Part shown: in pieces, positions 1 through 11,896 of the stretch | How positions within the stretch are numbered: position 1 is the first letter of the stretch | How the letters are laid out: each line of letters starts with the position of its first letter | Assembly (NCBI GenBank): GCA_963662155.1 | Contig: OY759262.1 | Location: 13,158,282 to 13,222,281 of the forward strand | DNA from: Lamellibrachia columna | Lineage: Eukaryota; Annelida; Polychaeta; Sabellida; Siboglinidae | Reading direction: 5' to 3' | DNA length: 64,000 bases | The notes under the pieces: model-generated | Databases searched by the model: none | Told to the model about the DNA's origin: nothing | Seen by the model: only the letters and a program-made list of their open reading frames with translations | Program-made: the position numbers and the translations under genes

Positions 1-289
1 CTCGAGCGTATTCATAGCATATTGGCCTGGGCATTTGGTATCATGACTGTCACGTATGAACTACGTCATGCGGACGGGTATTTTTGCTAGTAAAACTAAT
101 GGTCGCTACATCCGCTACATGTGTTAGGTCTGCAAACTGTTCTGCTGCATAGATTATGCTATCAGAACCTGAGAACGTAATGACTGGTTGGTTACTGCAG
201 CACCATGTTGAGTGTTTTACAATTTCATGGATTGCCATCACTTCCAGGTGAAACTAGAAGCACATGCTTGTTAAATACCAAGCACAAAA

Positions 290-317
290 TGGTGTCAGAA
301 GTGGGATGCGAACCCAC
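290..317 (+). other. tRNA-Leu 3'-end complement, possible LTR-retroelement primer binding site
   Basis: These 28 bases are the reverse complement of a tRNA-Leu-like 3' end: on the minus strand they read a perfect 5-bp T-arm (GTGGG/CCCAC around a TTCGCAT loop), then TTCTGAC, A and an encoded CCA. tRNA genes of animals do not encode CCA, so a primer binding site beginning TGGTGTCAGAAG just after a 3' LTR is the simplest reading. No gag or pol reading frame follows, so any element is a remnant. A tRNA-Leu retropseudogene fragment is the alternative. Confidence 0.45.
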
Positions 318-1254
318 GGCCGCATTTGTGGAGATAGTATGATACAGGTGCCACCTACTGGCGAGCGGATTTAATAATAACATTTATTATAAACTTAGAA
401 ATATACTTCCGAGTATTCATATTCATATATTGTTAACTACTGTAACGATGTCTTCAGCTAAATGAAATCAGCGAGTGATCAAAGCGAAAGAAATTGGCGC
501 GTGGTGTGTTTAGAGGCAGTTCATTCGCGCAAAACGCCAAAACTTTGCAAATGGGCTCTTTGTAGTCAACCACTTGAGACCTAAGACGACAGCACACAGT
601 TTCATTTACAAATAATGGGCACTCCCCTGAAACGGCGATTTTGCGTTCGCCAGATGGCGGCACGTGTTACAAAAAAGATCGCTGTCATCATTCTACTCGT
701 TGTGAACTGACGGCAGTAAAAGTATCAGACCGGTCAGGAATACAATTCTAATTGTATTACATATACCTGACAAATCACATGGCGAGTGGTTGCTTTTCCG
801 GATTGGGGTTCTCATTGTGACGGAAATTATATATGCTCCCAGATTCTGGGCGCATACTTAATTAGCTAATTACGATCTCATCCGGGCATTTGACTAATTC
901 ACAAAATAAGAATTAGCTTTTATCAGTTGATACGATGCAACTTGAATTAACTTTAAACTTTGATTATATTTACACAACTCTCCGACTGAAAGGTTAAATC
1001 AGGCAAAACTAGTTTTGTAGCATCTCGATAATGACGCCGATTGGCTGCTGGCGCTTCACGGGAACGCCTACGCAGAATATAGTGGTGACAGTGGGTGACG
1101 ACGAGACCACGTCTCTGCTGCCTGACTCTCTTCTCGGCGGATTCACGAAGCCGAGCGAGAGTCGGAATAGCAAGACTTGGGTCCCCTGGGAAGTCAAACG
1201 AAAACAGTTCCTTAGGTATTCGTCTTCCATTTTTGTTTGACATGTACACCTGTG
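318..1254. other. unannotated stretch
   Basis: I see no recognisable gene here. Short frames occur on both strands around 1030-1300 in slightly CpG-richer sequence, but none has a domain or a convincing splice context. Confidence 0.5.
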
Positions 1255-1308
1255 TTTGTGTGACATGCTACGTTTGTGTGACATGCTACGTTTGTGTGAC
1301 ATGCTACG
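1255..1308. repeat. 18-bp tandem repeat, three perfect copies
   Basis: The 18-bp unit TTTGTGTGACATGCTACG is repeated three times without change. Confidence 0.9.
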
Positions 1309-1457
1309 CTGGCGTGGCGCTCGCTATTAAAATGTTGTAGTCTCGTCGGCTGTTAGGTTAATGTTCTCTGCCGTTTGTGCGAATAATTAGCCACTTTGCC
1401 TAAATGCGGGCGTCCGTCATAATCAGACACCGACAGAGACTTCCTGGTGTGTTACAG

Positions 1458-1855
1458 ACGAATGTAGGGCATAGTAAGTTTGGATATAGGAAGATTAAAA
1501 AAATCATACGATCTGACATAAATACATTGTCAGGTTTGCTGGTAGAAGCTGTTGAGAGTGAAATGGTGGGTTTTTAGATGATTTTAATAGGCGGGAGGAT
1601 ATTTTGGATTTGTTTGGCCACTAGATATGTGTGCGCCGTAATTCGTGGCAATATTGGTAAATATTGACGGGTATCGCACATACAGGCATTTTGCAAGAGG
1701 TAGAAATGTCTAATTTTGACAAAACTCGACCACCATGTCAACGGGATGATGACAGCGGCAGGTAAAAAGTTTTAGAATTTTTGAATGTGACGTTTTCTTA
1801 TAATCATGTAAAACGTTAACATGGCCACCAATGGGAAAGTCAACTGTTGGCTGAA
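1458..1855 (+). repeat. Dispersed repeat family R1, copy 1
   Basis: About 400 bp that aligns by eye with 39077-39470 and 39588-39980. Shared landmarks in order are ACGAATGTAGGGC at the start, an A-rich run, TTGCTGGTAGAA, TTTTAGATGATTT, GACGGG or GATGGGCAT, ATTTTGACAAAACT, TTTCTTATAATCA, and AACGTTAACATGGCCACCAA at the end. No protein and no terminal repeat is recognised. It may be an internal piece of a larger transposable element. Confidence 0.75.
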
Positions 1856-2781
1856 TCCAACAGCAGACGGTTGTCTGACGGTGGAACGGCAAAACCCCCG
1901 ACGTATGTGAATCTTTGAAACAACAACTGCGTTCGTCGAGCGTGTCTGACGTCGACCAGAGGCAGTTGGTTTCAAAAGAACGTTCTGCCGACGCACAGGT
2001 TATGTTTCCGCCGCCGGCTTCAGTTCAAACGTGCCAGTCGCCGGAGCTGGCGGAATGCCTGCGAACCTCTCACCGAGCTAGGCATTTTAGGCGGAAGTGA
2101 CAACAGGCCCGCAGCAGCGTAACCGACACCATCTGATTGGCGGCCGACGTCATTCGGCCATTAGCCACGACGCGCTATCCTACCTCGAGCGATGACAGAA
2201 AACACGTGTATTCGGTGAATACAAGATAACGTTAATGTCACAATCTTGGAACTCAGTCCTAATCGTTGCACGTTATTCGATGCTTGGCGCTTTCAATAGC
2301 TCAGTCCTGTTGCACCAAATACTAACTCAACTTCCTTGCCGCTGTGCTGAAATTATTGTATTTCGTCAGCATCTTCCAGACCATGTGATAAAAGAACTCA
2401 AATCTAAAGACGCGACGTGAATGGTTTCGCGCGACGTCTAGGTCTAATTGTGTTAATCGTTCTTAGAAGGTCACTCTATTGGAGGAATGTTGTTTTCATC
2501 GATGCATTCTTGAAATTCCGTTAACCCGCTGGCGAGGCAATCTGTGAATGCTTGGTATGACAAGAGCGCAGTGCCTCCAGTTATAGGCACCCGGGCCACT
2601 CTTCACGGACGACGGACATCGCTGCTCGGGGAAGCCGCAGACAGACTGAACGGTCGTTCCATTCGCGTTCTTCTGTGGTTTACAAGAGCCAATGTAAACA
2701 GCCGCGCATCAGTGGCCTGCAGCGATGTCAACGCCGTTACATAAGCACTGGCGTGACGTTTTATAGACAACACTGGGTTCG
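1856..2781. other. unannotated stretch
   Basis: No gene, RNA or repeat is recognised. Base composition is moderate with scattered CpG. Confidence 0.5.
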
Positions 2782-2970
2782 TGGAAAGCCGGAAACACGC
2801 CAAGAGACCGTCAACATTGCACCCAGTGTCCGAGACAACGCAGGACACGGGGAGTGCCGGAAACACACGAAGAGGGCGTCAAAATTGCACCCAACGTCCG
2901 AGATAACCCAGAACCCGAGGAATGCCGGAAACACGCGAAGAGCGTCTCAACATGGCACTCGTGTCCGAAT
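2782..2970. repeat. 68-bp degenerate tandem repeat, about 2.7 copies
   Basis: GCCGGAAACAC recurs at 2788, 2856 and 2924, exactly 68 bp apart, and the sequence between the anchors is also similar. Confidence 0.85.
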
Positions 2971-5477
2971 GTAAGCAACACGCTAGAAACATAATATTTA
3001 CCAATGCACTTTAACACATCTATACTATAAATATGTTTCTCTCCCCGAATATGGCGTTAACATGTAGGTTGCTTTCATTTGTTAATACACAATGCAGATT
3101 CAACTTCACACATTTACATATAAATATATTTATTCATACATTTAACGCCGACATAAATTCTTACAATGAAAATCACCAATGTTGTTCGAAATCGATCAGG
3201 TGTGCTTGCGACTTGTATTTGGTTTACACTGAGGCAAGTATCGTTTCAATGGAAACTGTACAACAAGAATTCCCACAATAGTTCATCTTAAAAGTCATTA
3301 CATTGGCCAATACGTAGATTCGTTGGATTGATCCAGAATAATAACGCAATACACAACGTAGTGCACAACGTGTAGCCATATAGTTCACAGTCATGATATC
3401 ACACATGATCTTCGTGCTTGTCGGTGTCGGTGTCGAGTCATTAAAATCGCCGGCTGACAGCATTGCGAAACATGACTGCCAACTGAATCCTCTCTGACAA
3501 TGTCACCCCTCCTACTACGCCGTCTGTGCGTGCGTTTCACCCGGCACTGACCAGGGCAGAAAGTTCACACAGGCCATTGCAACAAATTGGACACGACTAC
3601 CCTGATTAACAATTACATACCACGCGCTTGTTAACGCGTTTCTTGTTAGATATCGGAGTCCACATATTCCTAAATGACCGAAGGCACAACGGAATGATGT
3701 CCTTCCCACCATTATCGTCAATAACAATTATTCTAAGTCATCCCCTGGCGAACAGCCGGCCCTTGTACGAGACTGATTAGTAAGTTCGTTGGACACCAAT
3801 TGAGATCACGGTGTTTAATTGGCGAACTTTGGTCAAGAAACCGAGGGAATGCCGCCTTCGTGTTCCTAATCAGAGATATTCCATTTGGCCTGAGGACAGA
3901 CACGGAGGTGGACATGTTCCATACGGCGCACACACGATTGACCACGGCTAGACAGTCGTGTAATGTTCGCTTTCTCTCGATGTACAATGATGCATCCGAT
4001 TGGCAACTACTGAATGCATTTCTTATGATCCGTTTCTTATGATACATGCATACGTATATATAAGTGTGCGTGGGTGCTTGCGGGCGGGCGGGCGGGCGGG
4101 TGTGCGGGAGGACATATTTGCGGGCGTGTCTGCGTGCAAATCCATGCACGTTTGTATCCTTATAAATGTGAATGGATACACGTAATGCTCTTAATGAATG
4201 TATTCGTTCGATTAAGTGATTGTGCGATAACTTGTCAGTTGGTTGTCTACAAACACTGCATACGGTTGTTTATATAGTGTTTATAGACTACCCCGTAACA
4301 AATGGCGACCGAACCGACCTGGTGACTTCTACAAACGCTGGTGACGGCTGTCGCTTTGTTTGGCCCGTAAATAAAACAACTGTTTTGACAGGTGCGCGAC
4401 GCACCCGGCGGCCGTTCACACACTGCGCGCGTACGTGATTGCATACCGGGGCGCGCACGACCCGACCCGACACGAGAGCCGATCCACCTGTCAAGAATGC
4501 GGGCCGCAAACACGACGGACGGGATGTATAAAGAACGCCATCAAAGACTTCGGTCGACGGGCGTGTGGAACCAGGTGTTGGCCGTGTGGGGGCCGAGGTA
4601 ACCCTGTTGACACAGCGGTGTAACGTTTGCGGCGACGGTGGCTGTTTGAGTAAGCACTAGCGAGTAGGCTCTGCAAGTCGTTATGACGACCACCGGCAGA
4701 CCACGGGATAGTTAGTTCACTCCCTGCGATATTACGAAGTTGGTTATGGACTAATAAATCATTACGCCATGTCAAAACGGTTCGTGTGGTATAATACAAT
4801 AAATCTCTCAACATTCGCCCACAGCGTTTGCTATAAGTAATATATGTATTTCTGTCACGTTGGTGATTGCGAATACTGCATGTTACGTAGACATTATAGC
4901 CAGGAATTTAGAGCTATATCAGCAATGTGCGTGACCAAATTTGACTTTCTAAAGCAAATTACTTTTTTCCACATGACGCGTGAAAACTGTTGCATTTGGG
5001 CGAATTTGCGATCTTATTGAATCTAAACAAAAACCGTAAGTAACGTCACCCGTCAAACTTGTCCAACTGGGACAGTCACTGCAATAGTCCACCACTAACC
5101 ACTCCACTGTGACTAAATTTGCCTTCATATCTCCATGTAAATAGCAAGGTTAGATATCCGGCGAAACAATTGAGGTGCCCGCTACGGAACACTGTGTGGC
5201 GATTACGCGATAAGACTCAACCACTTGAAACACCGGGCAGAGCTCGTAAAACAATTGTGGGGATCGTGTCGCAACATAAACAAAAGGATCCGCAACAGGA
5301 ATTGCCGCTATAACTAGAACGCCCGACATCGAGTCGGTGTTAAACTGCGATTAAACCGAACGCGAATAGTTAGTCTAATTCTTTGAGCAGAATAAACCAA
5401 ACAGTTACTTAGCTTCAGTCAACGTAGGAAAACGAGTGTATCGTCTAGTATGTGTACCTGCAGGCACGCATGTGCAC
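2971..5477. other. unannotated stretch with a short GCGG microsatellite
   Basis: No gene is recognised. A short GCGG tetranucleotide run sits at about 4079-4101 and 4380-4600 is CpG-rich on both strands. The short reading frames show no domain or splice context. Confidence 0.5.
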
Positions 5478-5478
5478 A

Positions 5479-5514
<36 letters not shown>

Positions 5515-5515
5515 C
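5478..5515. repeat. ACGC tetranucleotide microsatellite
   Basis: About nine perfect copies of ACGC, one of several GCAC/GCGT-type tetranucleotide tracts in the window (also 34724-34757 and 35346-35452). Confidence 0.9.
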
Positions 5516-5741
5516 AAAACTTCGTTGCATCTTTTCTGAGGGCAAAATCCACAGACATGACATCATGAAAAATAATTACACAATATGTCAAAGCACACGT
5601 ACACAATCCCTGAAATATCCTGTTGGACGAAACTGACGTTTTGACACGATATTGCATTTGTTGATACAAATCATAATAAGATAAATTGCAGTTGCTTTAC
5701 AAAATGTGCATCGTAAGTTATGTAATGTTAAAACATCAGCT

Positions 5742-6604
5742 TTAACTATTAGGCTTCCAGGGATTTAACTATTTAACTATTAGGCTTCCAGGGATTTAAC
5801 TATTTAACTATTAGGCTTCCAGTGATTTAACTATTTAACTATTAGGCTTCCAGTGATTTAACTATTTAACTATTAGGCTTCCAGGGATTTAACTATTTAA
5901 CTATTAGGCTTCCAGTGATTTAACTATTTAACTATTAGGCTTCCAGGGATTTAACTATTTAACTATTAGGCTTCCAGTGATTTAACTATTTAACTATTAG
6001 GCTTCCAGTGATTTAACTATTTAACTATTAGGCTTCCAGGGATTTAACTATTTAACTATTAGGCTTCCAGTGATTTAACTATTTAACTATTAGGCTTCCA
6101 GGGATTTAACTATTTAACTATTAGGCTTCCAGTGATTTAACTATTTAACTATTAGGCTTCCAGTGATTTAACTATTTAACTATTAGGCTTCCAGTGATTT
6201 AACTATTTAACTATTAGGCTTCCAGTGATTTAACTATTTAACTATTAGGCTTCCAGGGATTTAACTATTTAACTATTAGGCTTCCAGTGATTTAACTATT
6301 TAACTATTAGGCTTCCAGTGATTTAACTATTTAACTATTAGGCTTCCAGGGATTTAACTATTTAACTATTAGGCTTCCAGTGATTTAACTATTTAACTAT
6401 TAGGCTTCCAGGGATTTAACTATTTAACTATTAGGCTTCCAGTGATTTAACTATTTAACTATTAGGCTTCCAGTGATTTAACTATTTAACTATTAGGCTT
6501 CCAGGGATTTAACTATTTAACTATTAGGCTTCCAGTGATTTAACTATTTAACTATTAGGCTTCCAGGGATTTAACTATTTAACTATTAGGCTTCCAGGGA
6601 TTTA
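5742..6604. repeat. 31-bp minisatellite, about 28 copies
   Basis: A 31-bp unit (GGCTTCCAG, then G or T, GATTTAAC, TATTTAACTATTA) is repeated with almost no length variation. Nearly all variation is one G/T site in the middle of the unit, so adjacent copies form a two-state barcode. The unit itself contains the shorter repetition TATTTAAC/GATTTAAC. Confidence 0.95.
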
Positions 6605-6717
6605 AAATGTACGTGTTTCTCCGACTACACCCTTTACCACCTGCGGCTCTGACTGGGTTTAAATGTACGTGTTTCTCCGACTACACCCTTTACCACCTGC
6701 GGCTCTGACTGGGTTTA
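6605..6717. repeat. 56-bp tandem duplication next to the 31-bp array
   Basis: The segment beginning ATGTACGTGTTTCTCC at 6607 recurs at 6663, giving two essentially identical 56-bp copies that directly abut the 31-bp array. Confidence 0.9.
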
Positions 6718-7195
6718 ACGAAGGATGTTTGAGTGTGAATATTTGTTCTTCGCGGCTTTGTCCGGATCCGTTTCCTCGAGAACATACAAAGTTTACTAAG
6801 GACAAACTATTAGCCGACACAGTCTTCGAATAACTCACGCGGGCCAAGCTATATCACGACTCCTACGTACGTGCAATTTCTTCTTCAACGTTAATAACTG
6901 ACGAGATGACGGCAGAATTCAGTAAAGTGGTCATTTCTAGCGAGTTGTGTCTGTGTTTTGACTACGGTGTAAATCGCCGCGGCTGTAGTACTATAGGTTG
7001 TTATTAGGTCGGCCGACCGACGGCCACTAAACCGCAGGCCGATATCGCGCAACGACCGCAGCCAATATGGCGCCCGCCTATTCAAGAACACACCCAACGT
7101 ACCGAAAGTGGACGCCGGTGTTACATAATTCAGCCAATAACTGTAAACACCACAAAATAGTAATAAACATTAATCCAACACTACATCTTAGGCCC
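6718..7195. other. unannotated stretch between two minisatellites
   Basis: No gene or repeat is recognised here. CpG is moderately frequent around 6960-7090. Confidence 0.5.
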
Positions 7196-7804
7196 TGTTG
7201 TTTAAGTTATTACCATCCTCGCATCATTGCAGATAATACATCTATCGGTATTTGTTTAAGTTATTACCTCGCATCATTGCAGATAATACATCTATCGGTA
7301 TTTGTTTAAGTTATTACCTCGCATCATTGCAGATAATACATCTATCGGTATTTGTTTAAGTTATTACCTCGCATCATTGCAGATAATACATCTATCGGTA
7401 TTTGTTTAAGTGATTACCTCGCATCATTGCAGATAATACATCTATCGGTATTTGTTTAAGTGATTACCTCGCATCATTGCAGATAATACATCTATCGGTA
7501 TTTGTTTAAGTGATTACCTCGCATCATTGCAGATAATACATCTATCGGTATTTGTTTAAGTTATTACCTCGCATCATTGCAGATAATACATCTATCGGTA
7601 TTTGTTTAAGTGATTACCTCGCATCATTGCAGATAATACATCTATCGGTATTTGTTTAAGTGATTACCTCGCATCATTGCAGATAATACATCTATCGGTA
7701 TTTGTTTAAGTTATTACCTCGCATCATTGCAGATAATACATCTATCGGTATTTGTTTAAGTGATTACCTCGCATCATTGCAGATAATACATCTATCGGTA
7801 TTTG
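7196..7804. repeat. 50-bp minisatellite, about 12 copies
   Basis: The anchor GCATCATTGC recurs every 50 bp from 7221. The units are nearly identical; the main variable site is TTATTACC versus TGATTACC. The first copy has three extra bases (TTACCATCC). Confidence 0.95.
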
Positions 7805-8585
7805 CAAGTGTTGTTTATACTTTAGGCCTTTACCACTTTATTCTTTATAATTTATCTACATTTACCCGCACACTTATGTATTAACAAAACAACGGACTTA
7901 TACCAATCGCGCAACAAGAACACAGAAAAGATCGCGGGCCGTCAGACGAAATTTCGCGAAGATTTCAATTAGCTAGAATTTCGCGAAAGATCTGATGATT
8001 GTCCAAACTTGTCGGGCCAGTTACTATTATTACAAATATCTAAAACAAAACCACACCTTATATACCGTATGGAACGCATATGGTTAATGTAATCCGTACG
8101 TATGTTTATTTTAACTGAAAAGCGAAGGCATCTGTTACGTCTGAGCATGATTTGCAAGTTGTTATTTTAATTGTTCCACCAAAGAAAAGTCAGACACAGT
8201 TCTCGTGTGCAGGCGATGTTCACCTCGGACACCTGGCGGGAAGCGGGGGAGGCTGTTGGCAAGAAACGGCGGACGTTTGCAACAAACGACGTTAACCCGG
8301 ATCGTTACGCAACCATGCGATTACTGATAAACAGCGTTCCCCTTTTCATTAAAGTTGCCCTCTTACAGTCTGATCAAGCGTTGCTTCAAAAACCAATCTA
8401 ACTACCAAACTGACCACCCGTTTACAAAACGCGTTTGGTCACAATTTCGTGAAGTGTCTAGTGTCAAATCGTACAAGAAACCTACCTACTCATTATGTTA
8501 CGATATCTGGAACACAGACTAAGCTACACGGCCTTGGCGACCGACGCGACACCTGGTGGTGGTCCTGGTGGATCTTGACACTTAC
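7805..8585. other. unannotated stretch downstream of the Kazal exon
   Basis: On the minus strand this follows the donor of the Kazal exon and would be intron. I looked for a thyroglobulin type-1 exon (CWCV motif) here and down to position 1 and did not find one. Confidence 0.5.
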
Positions 8586-8751
8586 TTTTGCACCTCCCGC
8601 GATGCTTCAGTCTGACGTTCTTGCCCTCGCACTTGCGCAGTTTTCGGATTTCACATTTCGACTCGTGCGTCTGCCCGTCCGACCCACACACTGGCCTCTG
8701 TCTCGAGTTCTGGCAAACTATCTTACATTCTCGACTGCTCGGAAACTGTTT
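8586..8751 (-). CDS. Kazal-domain exon of a secreted SMOC/SPARC-related-like protein
   Basis: A minus-strand internal exon of 166 nt encodes one complete Kazal (follistatin-type) module. Its six cysteines are spaced C-3-C-8-C-10-C-7-C-12-C around the signature PVCGSDGQTHESKC, and it ends with HRGRCK. Kazal modules are disulphide-bonded extracellular domains that bind proteases or act as matrix modules. The acceptor is TATCTGTTTCAG at 8752 (phase 0) and the donor is a strong GTAAGT at 8580-8585 (phase 1). From memory of the family, the spacing and the RG-C ending resemble the single N-terminal Kazal domain of SMOC proteins, but an agrin-like or inhibitor Kazal exon is possible. It joins in phase with the signal-peptide exon at 26126-26242. 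No following exon was found, so the gene continues below position 1 or was missed. Confidence 0.8.
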
Positions 8752-8806
8752 CTGAAACAGATAAAACGCGTCTCGTAAGATGACAGTAACAGTGATTTCT
8801 CGGGTG

Positions 8807-8979
8807 AAGGCCCGTTTACACGAGCGATTAGTTGTCCGATTGATCGGGTGACACAGTGTCTCCCAACCAACCGGACGCATCGTTTCTTGAAAACAACAAG
8901 AAACGATGCGTTCTATTGATTGGATGACACAGTGTCGCCCGACCAATCGGACAACTAATTGCTCGTGTGAACGGGCCTT
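8807..8979. mobile_element. Foldback MITE, about 173 bp, nearly all palindrome
   Basis: The two arms of about 85 bp are near-perfect reverse complements (AAGGCCCGTT, then CACGAGC and TTAGTTGTCCGATTG, facing their mirror), with almost no loop. It encodes nothing. Flanks (GGTG left, GAGA right) show no obvious target duplication. On the minus strand it lies in the intron only 55 bp upstream of the Kazal exon's acceptor. Confidence 0.85.
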
Positions 8980-9207
8980 GAGACTTACGGAGACACCCAG
9001 TAGCACACATTAGTTACATGGTCGGAACACTATTTATTTTATGTTGGCGACATTGTTAACGTGTTTAATCTCGTTCGCAAATCTGTGTTTTGAATATCCT
9101 GAAAATCTACTTTGTATATTTACGTTTTCATAAACATGCTGGAAAAATTCGTCAAATTCTGTATTTTTTTCTCTTTTCAGAAAACAAGATGCTCCCTATC
9201 AAATGGC

Positions 9208-9271
9208 GTCTAAAACAACTACACCATGTCTAAAACAACTAAACCATGTCTAAAACAACTACACCATGTCT
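9208..9271. repeat. 20-bp tandem repeat, three copies
   Basis: GTCTAAAACAACTACACCAT is repeated three times with one substitution. Confidence 0.9.
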
Positions 9272-9330
9272 TTATGCGCCAGGAATCCTACAGTCAATGT
9301 GCTTATGTCACCAGCCCCAGGAAGTAAAAT

Positions 9331-9362
9331 AGTGATATGTCCCCTGTAGGGGACATATCACT
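9331..9362. other. Perfect 14-bp-stem palindrome
   Basis: AGTGATATGTCCCC and its exact reverse complement are separated only by TGTA. The function is unknown. Confidence 0.9.
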
Positions 9363-11084
9363 AGCGCTCTTCATTCTGGGATATATAATTACAAGTGTTT
9401 CCTGCGTGACTGGTACAAACAAAATACAAGCGACCTGTGCAAGTTTTTTTTTAATATCGTGCTTGCCGAAATAATATATATAATACATCAAATACATGAT
9501 ATAACAGTAGGTCTAAATAGTGCATTCGTTAGCGCCATTAAGCAGCCGCATCAATGCCCAACTAACTCGCGCGGACTACGTATGTTATGGCGCGCATCAC
9601 CGCCTGCTAGCAAAACACCACGATGGGCTTAATTGTCAAATGGTATTATCTGACACATACTTTTTATTACAACACACACAAAAACTGCCTCGTTTTGCTT
9701 ACTTCGCTAAAACGCGCCATTTATAATAATTAATCTGTTTGCACGCGTCTGAGATCACATAGCACAATTAGGCACTGGATGATATCAGACCTTAATGCAC
9801 AGAGATAATCACACAGAAACGCCTCGTATATTGCGGAAGGTTAAAGCATTATTCGGCTGAACGTGTGCCAAACTCGAAACCGTTCCACTGAACGAACTTC
9901 GAGTTTCTATAGCGACCAAGAAACCACGCACGTTTAGCGGTGAGAATCGACGAAGCGCCGACTGCGCCGAGCGCTCGACGCCTCGAGGTAGCATCCCAGC
10001 CACAGCTGCTGCGCGTAATGCGGCGGCTTCAGTCGGGGATTATCTAAATATCTGGGCCTTATCGCCACGCCCATCGTCACGGTAAAAAAGACGGCGCCAT
10101 TTTAAAAGAAAAAACGGTAATTTGCTCAACTTTCGTTGGTCTACTTGTAAAAAGTTTGTGTGCACATGACTTTTCCTATGTTGCTCTTCCTTTGGTAGTT
10201 GTTGTTATGAATATATGATTTAGCTGTTACGTAGACCGCTAAGCAGTGTATAAGTGTGTTTTAATGTGATCACAGGTGTTGTGAATGAGATGGTGTTGGT
10301 GCAAGTTGTAACTTGCCCAACATCGCGGTGAACTGTAAACACTTTCCACCTATCCAGAGAGAAAACAATGTAACAGAACCAATGTAACAGACACGTCCAC
10401 CCGCGCGATTCCGTCACCGAATGGTTACGGGCGATTTACGATCTGACAACAATGTTTTCAGCAGGTGCGGAAAGTCCGTCGTGTCTCCAAACGTAAACAT
10501 GACAAGTCGTTATTGTCGACCGGCCATACTTGATGCACCTGTTCAAACACCTGAGCCATTACCGACCAGTTGTCGGTGAACAGAACCCGCGTATACGTGA
10601 CGTGTGACGTATATGTGACGTGTGACGCATGCGTACATATCCATCCGACTAATCTAAGCCAAACGAGAATTATCCAACGCTGGTTAGTTCACAGTGGCGG
10701 CAAACGTGACTTGCAACATACCCACCGGCATACAACTTCTATCCTCCATAAATGTAACATCAATAACACTAATATTGATCATTATACTAGCGCAAACAGA
10801 CACAAATAATTGTATATTAAGAAACAAAAACGATACAAAGAAGATGATTGCAATATACAGGCAGAAGTTCTTTTTCTTTCCTACGACTATGATGCCATAT
10901 TGATCACTGGTCGACCCGAGCTTCCACCGTCTATTGGTGGTGGTAATGTTGGTTGGTCGGTGTGGCATAATTCTGACCAAACCGGGTCAGACAGAATGCG
11001 TTCGACTCACGTTAGTCGCGACTAGAGCGTCCATTGGTCGGTGATAGTCGTTAAGTCGAACTCAGTCCTAGCCGAGCTGGCCCC
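9363..11084. other. unannotated stretch (putative intron)
   Basis: No gene is recognised. It contains short GTGACGTGTGACG repetitions near 10597-10630. Confidence 0.5.
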
Positions 11085-11310
11085 GTCATTGGACGGTCCA
11101 CAAACACATCGCCTGGCTGCGTCATTGGACGGTCCACAAACATATCGCCTGGCTCCGTTATTGAACGGTCCATAAACACATCGCCTGGCTCCGTTATTGG
11201 ACGGTCCACAAACACATCGTCTGGCTCCCTAATTAGATGGTCCACAAACACATCGTCTGGCTCCCTAATTAGACGGTCCACAAACACATCGTCTGGCTCC
11301 GTCATTGGAC
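11085..11310. repeat. 36-bp minisatellite, about 6.3 copies, open on the minus strand
   Basis: The 36-bp unit starting GTCATTGGACGGTCCACAAA is repeated about six times with substitutions but no length change. Because 36 is a multiple of three, the minus strand reads as a continuous 12-residue repeat around DDVFVDR. No start, splice or domain context supports a real protein. Confidence 0.9.
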
Positions 11311-11820
11311 GTTTTCGCCCCGAAGTTTAAACGGCCGCCGGGCAGCATAGATTGCGTCGATGGCGGGGGCGGAAACGGAGGTGGATCTTGTAAAAAAACC
11401 TTATCTGTTTACGACAAAGAACGAGAGAGGAAGCGTTAAACAAACCGGCGTCAATTAGCAAACTCGTGTTTGCGTCACAGCCATCTGTCACGAATGACAA
11501 ACAAATGCAGCGACTTTGCTTAGTGTCAGTGGTGTATGGGGGGGGGGGTGGGCATTGGGTCATGTCCCTCTTTGGCTTAATGCTTTGATTTTGTTCGTAT
11601 ATAACCAGCGCCACTGCACGGTAGCATGGTAAACTAATGGGTGACTAAGCGTCAACACCCCCCCTGGCCTTTCACAGTTCACAGCTTTTCAAAGGTTGAC
11701 GAATTCTAATCATAAAAGGCATAGAAATATACACATTAAATGGTAGACCTGTTCATTCCAACACCGCCTCAAATTCTATTGGAAACAGTCATCCACCTTG
11801 CGCGACTGTCAGTAGCTAAG
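11311..11820. other. unannotated stretch
   Basis: No gene is recognised. It includes a run of nine or more G at about 11538 and CpG-rich sequence at the start. Confidence 0.5.
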
Positions 11821-11882
11821 GTAGTTATTTATACAGCTGGGTGAACTGAGTGAACGAAAAAAATCCAGGGTTCGAATGACAA
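11821..11882 (-). mobile_element. SINE fragment at the edge of the 22-bp array
   Basis: The stretch TTTATACAGCTGGGTGAA and the following GGGTTCGAA match, in minus orientation, the middle and box-B parts of the SINE family seen complete at 60437-60756. The copy is decayed and is interrupted by the 22-bp array. Confidence 0.6.
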
Positions 11883-11896
11883 TTGGAATTAAATAC

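Noticed and set aside
953..1302. Possible further exon of the Kazal gene
   Set aside because: A weak acceptor-like TTCCCAG occurs, but no thyroglobulin, EF-hand or other family motif is seen in any frame.
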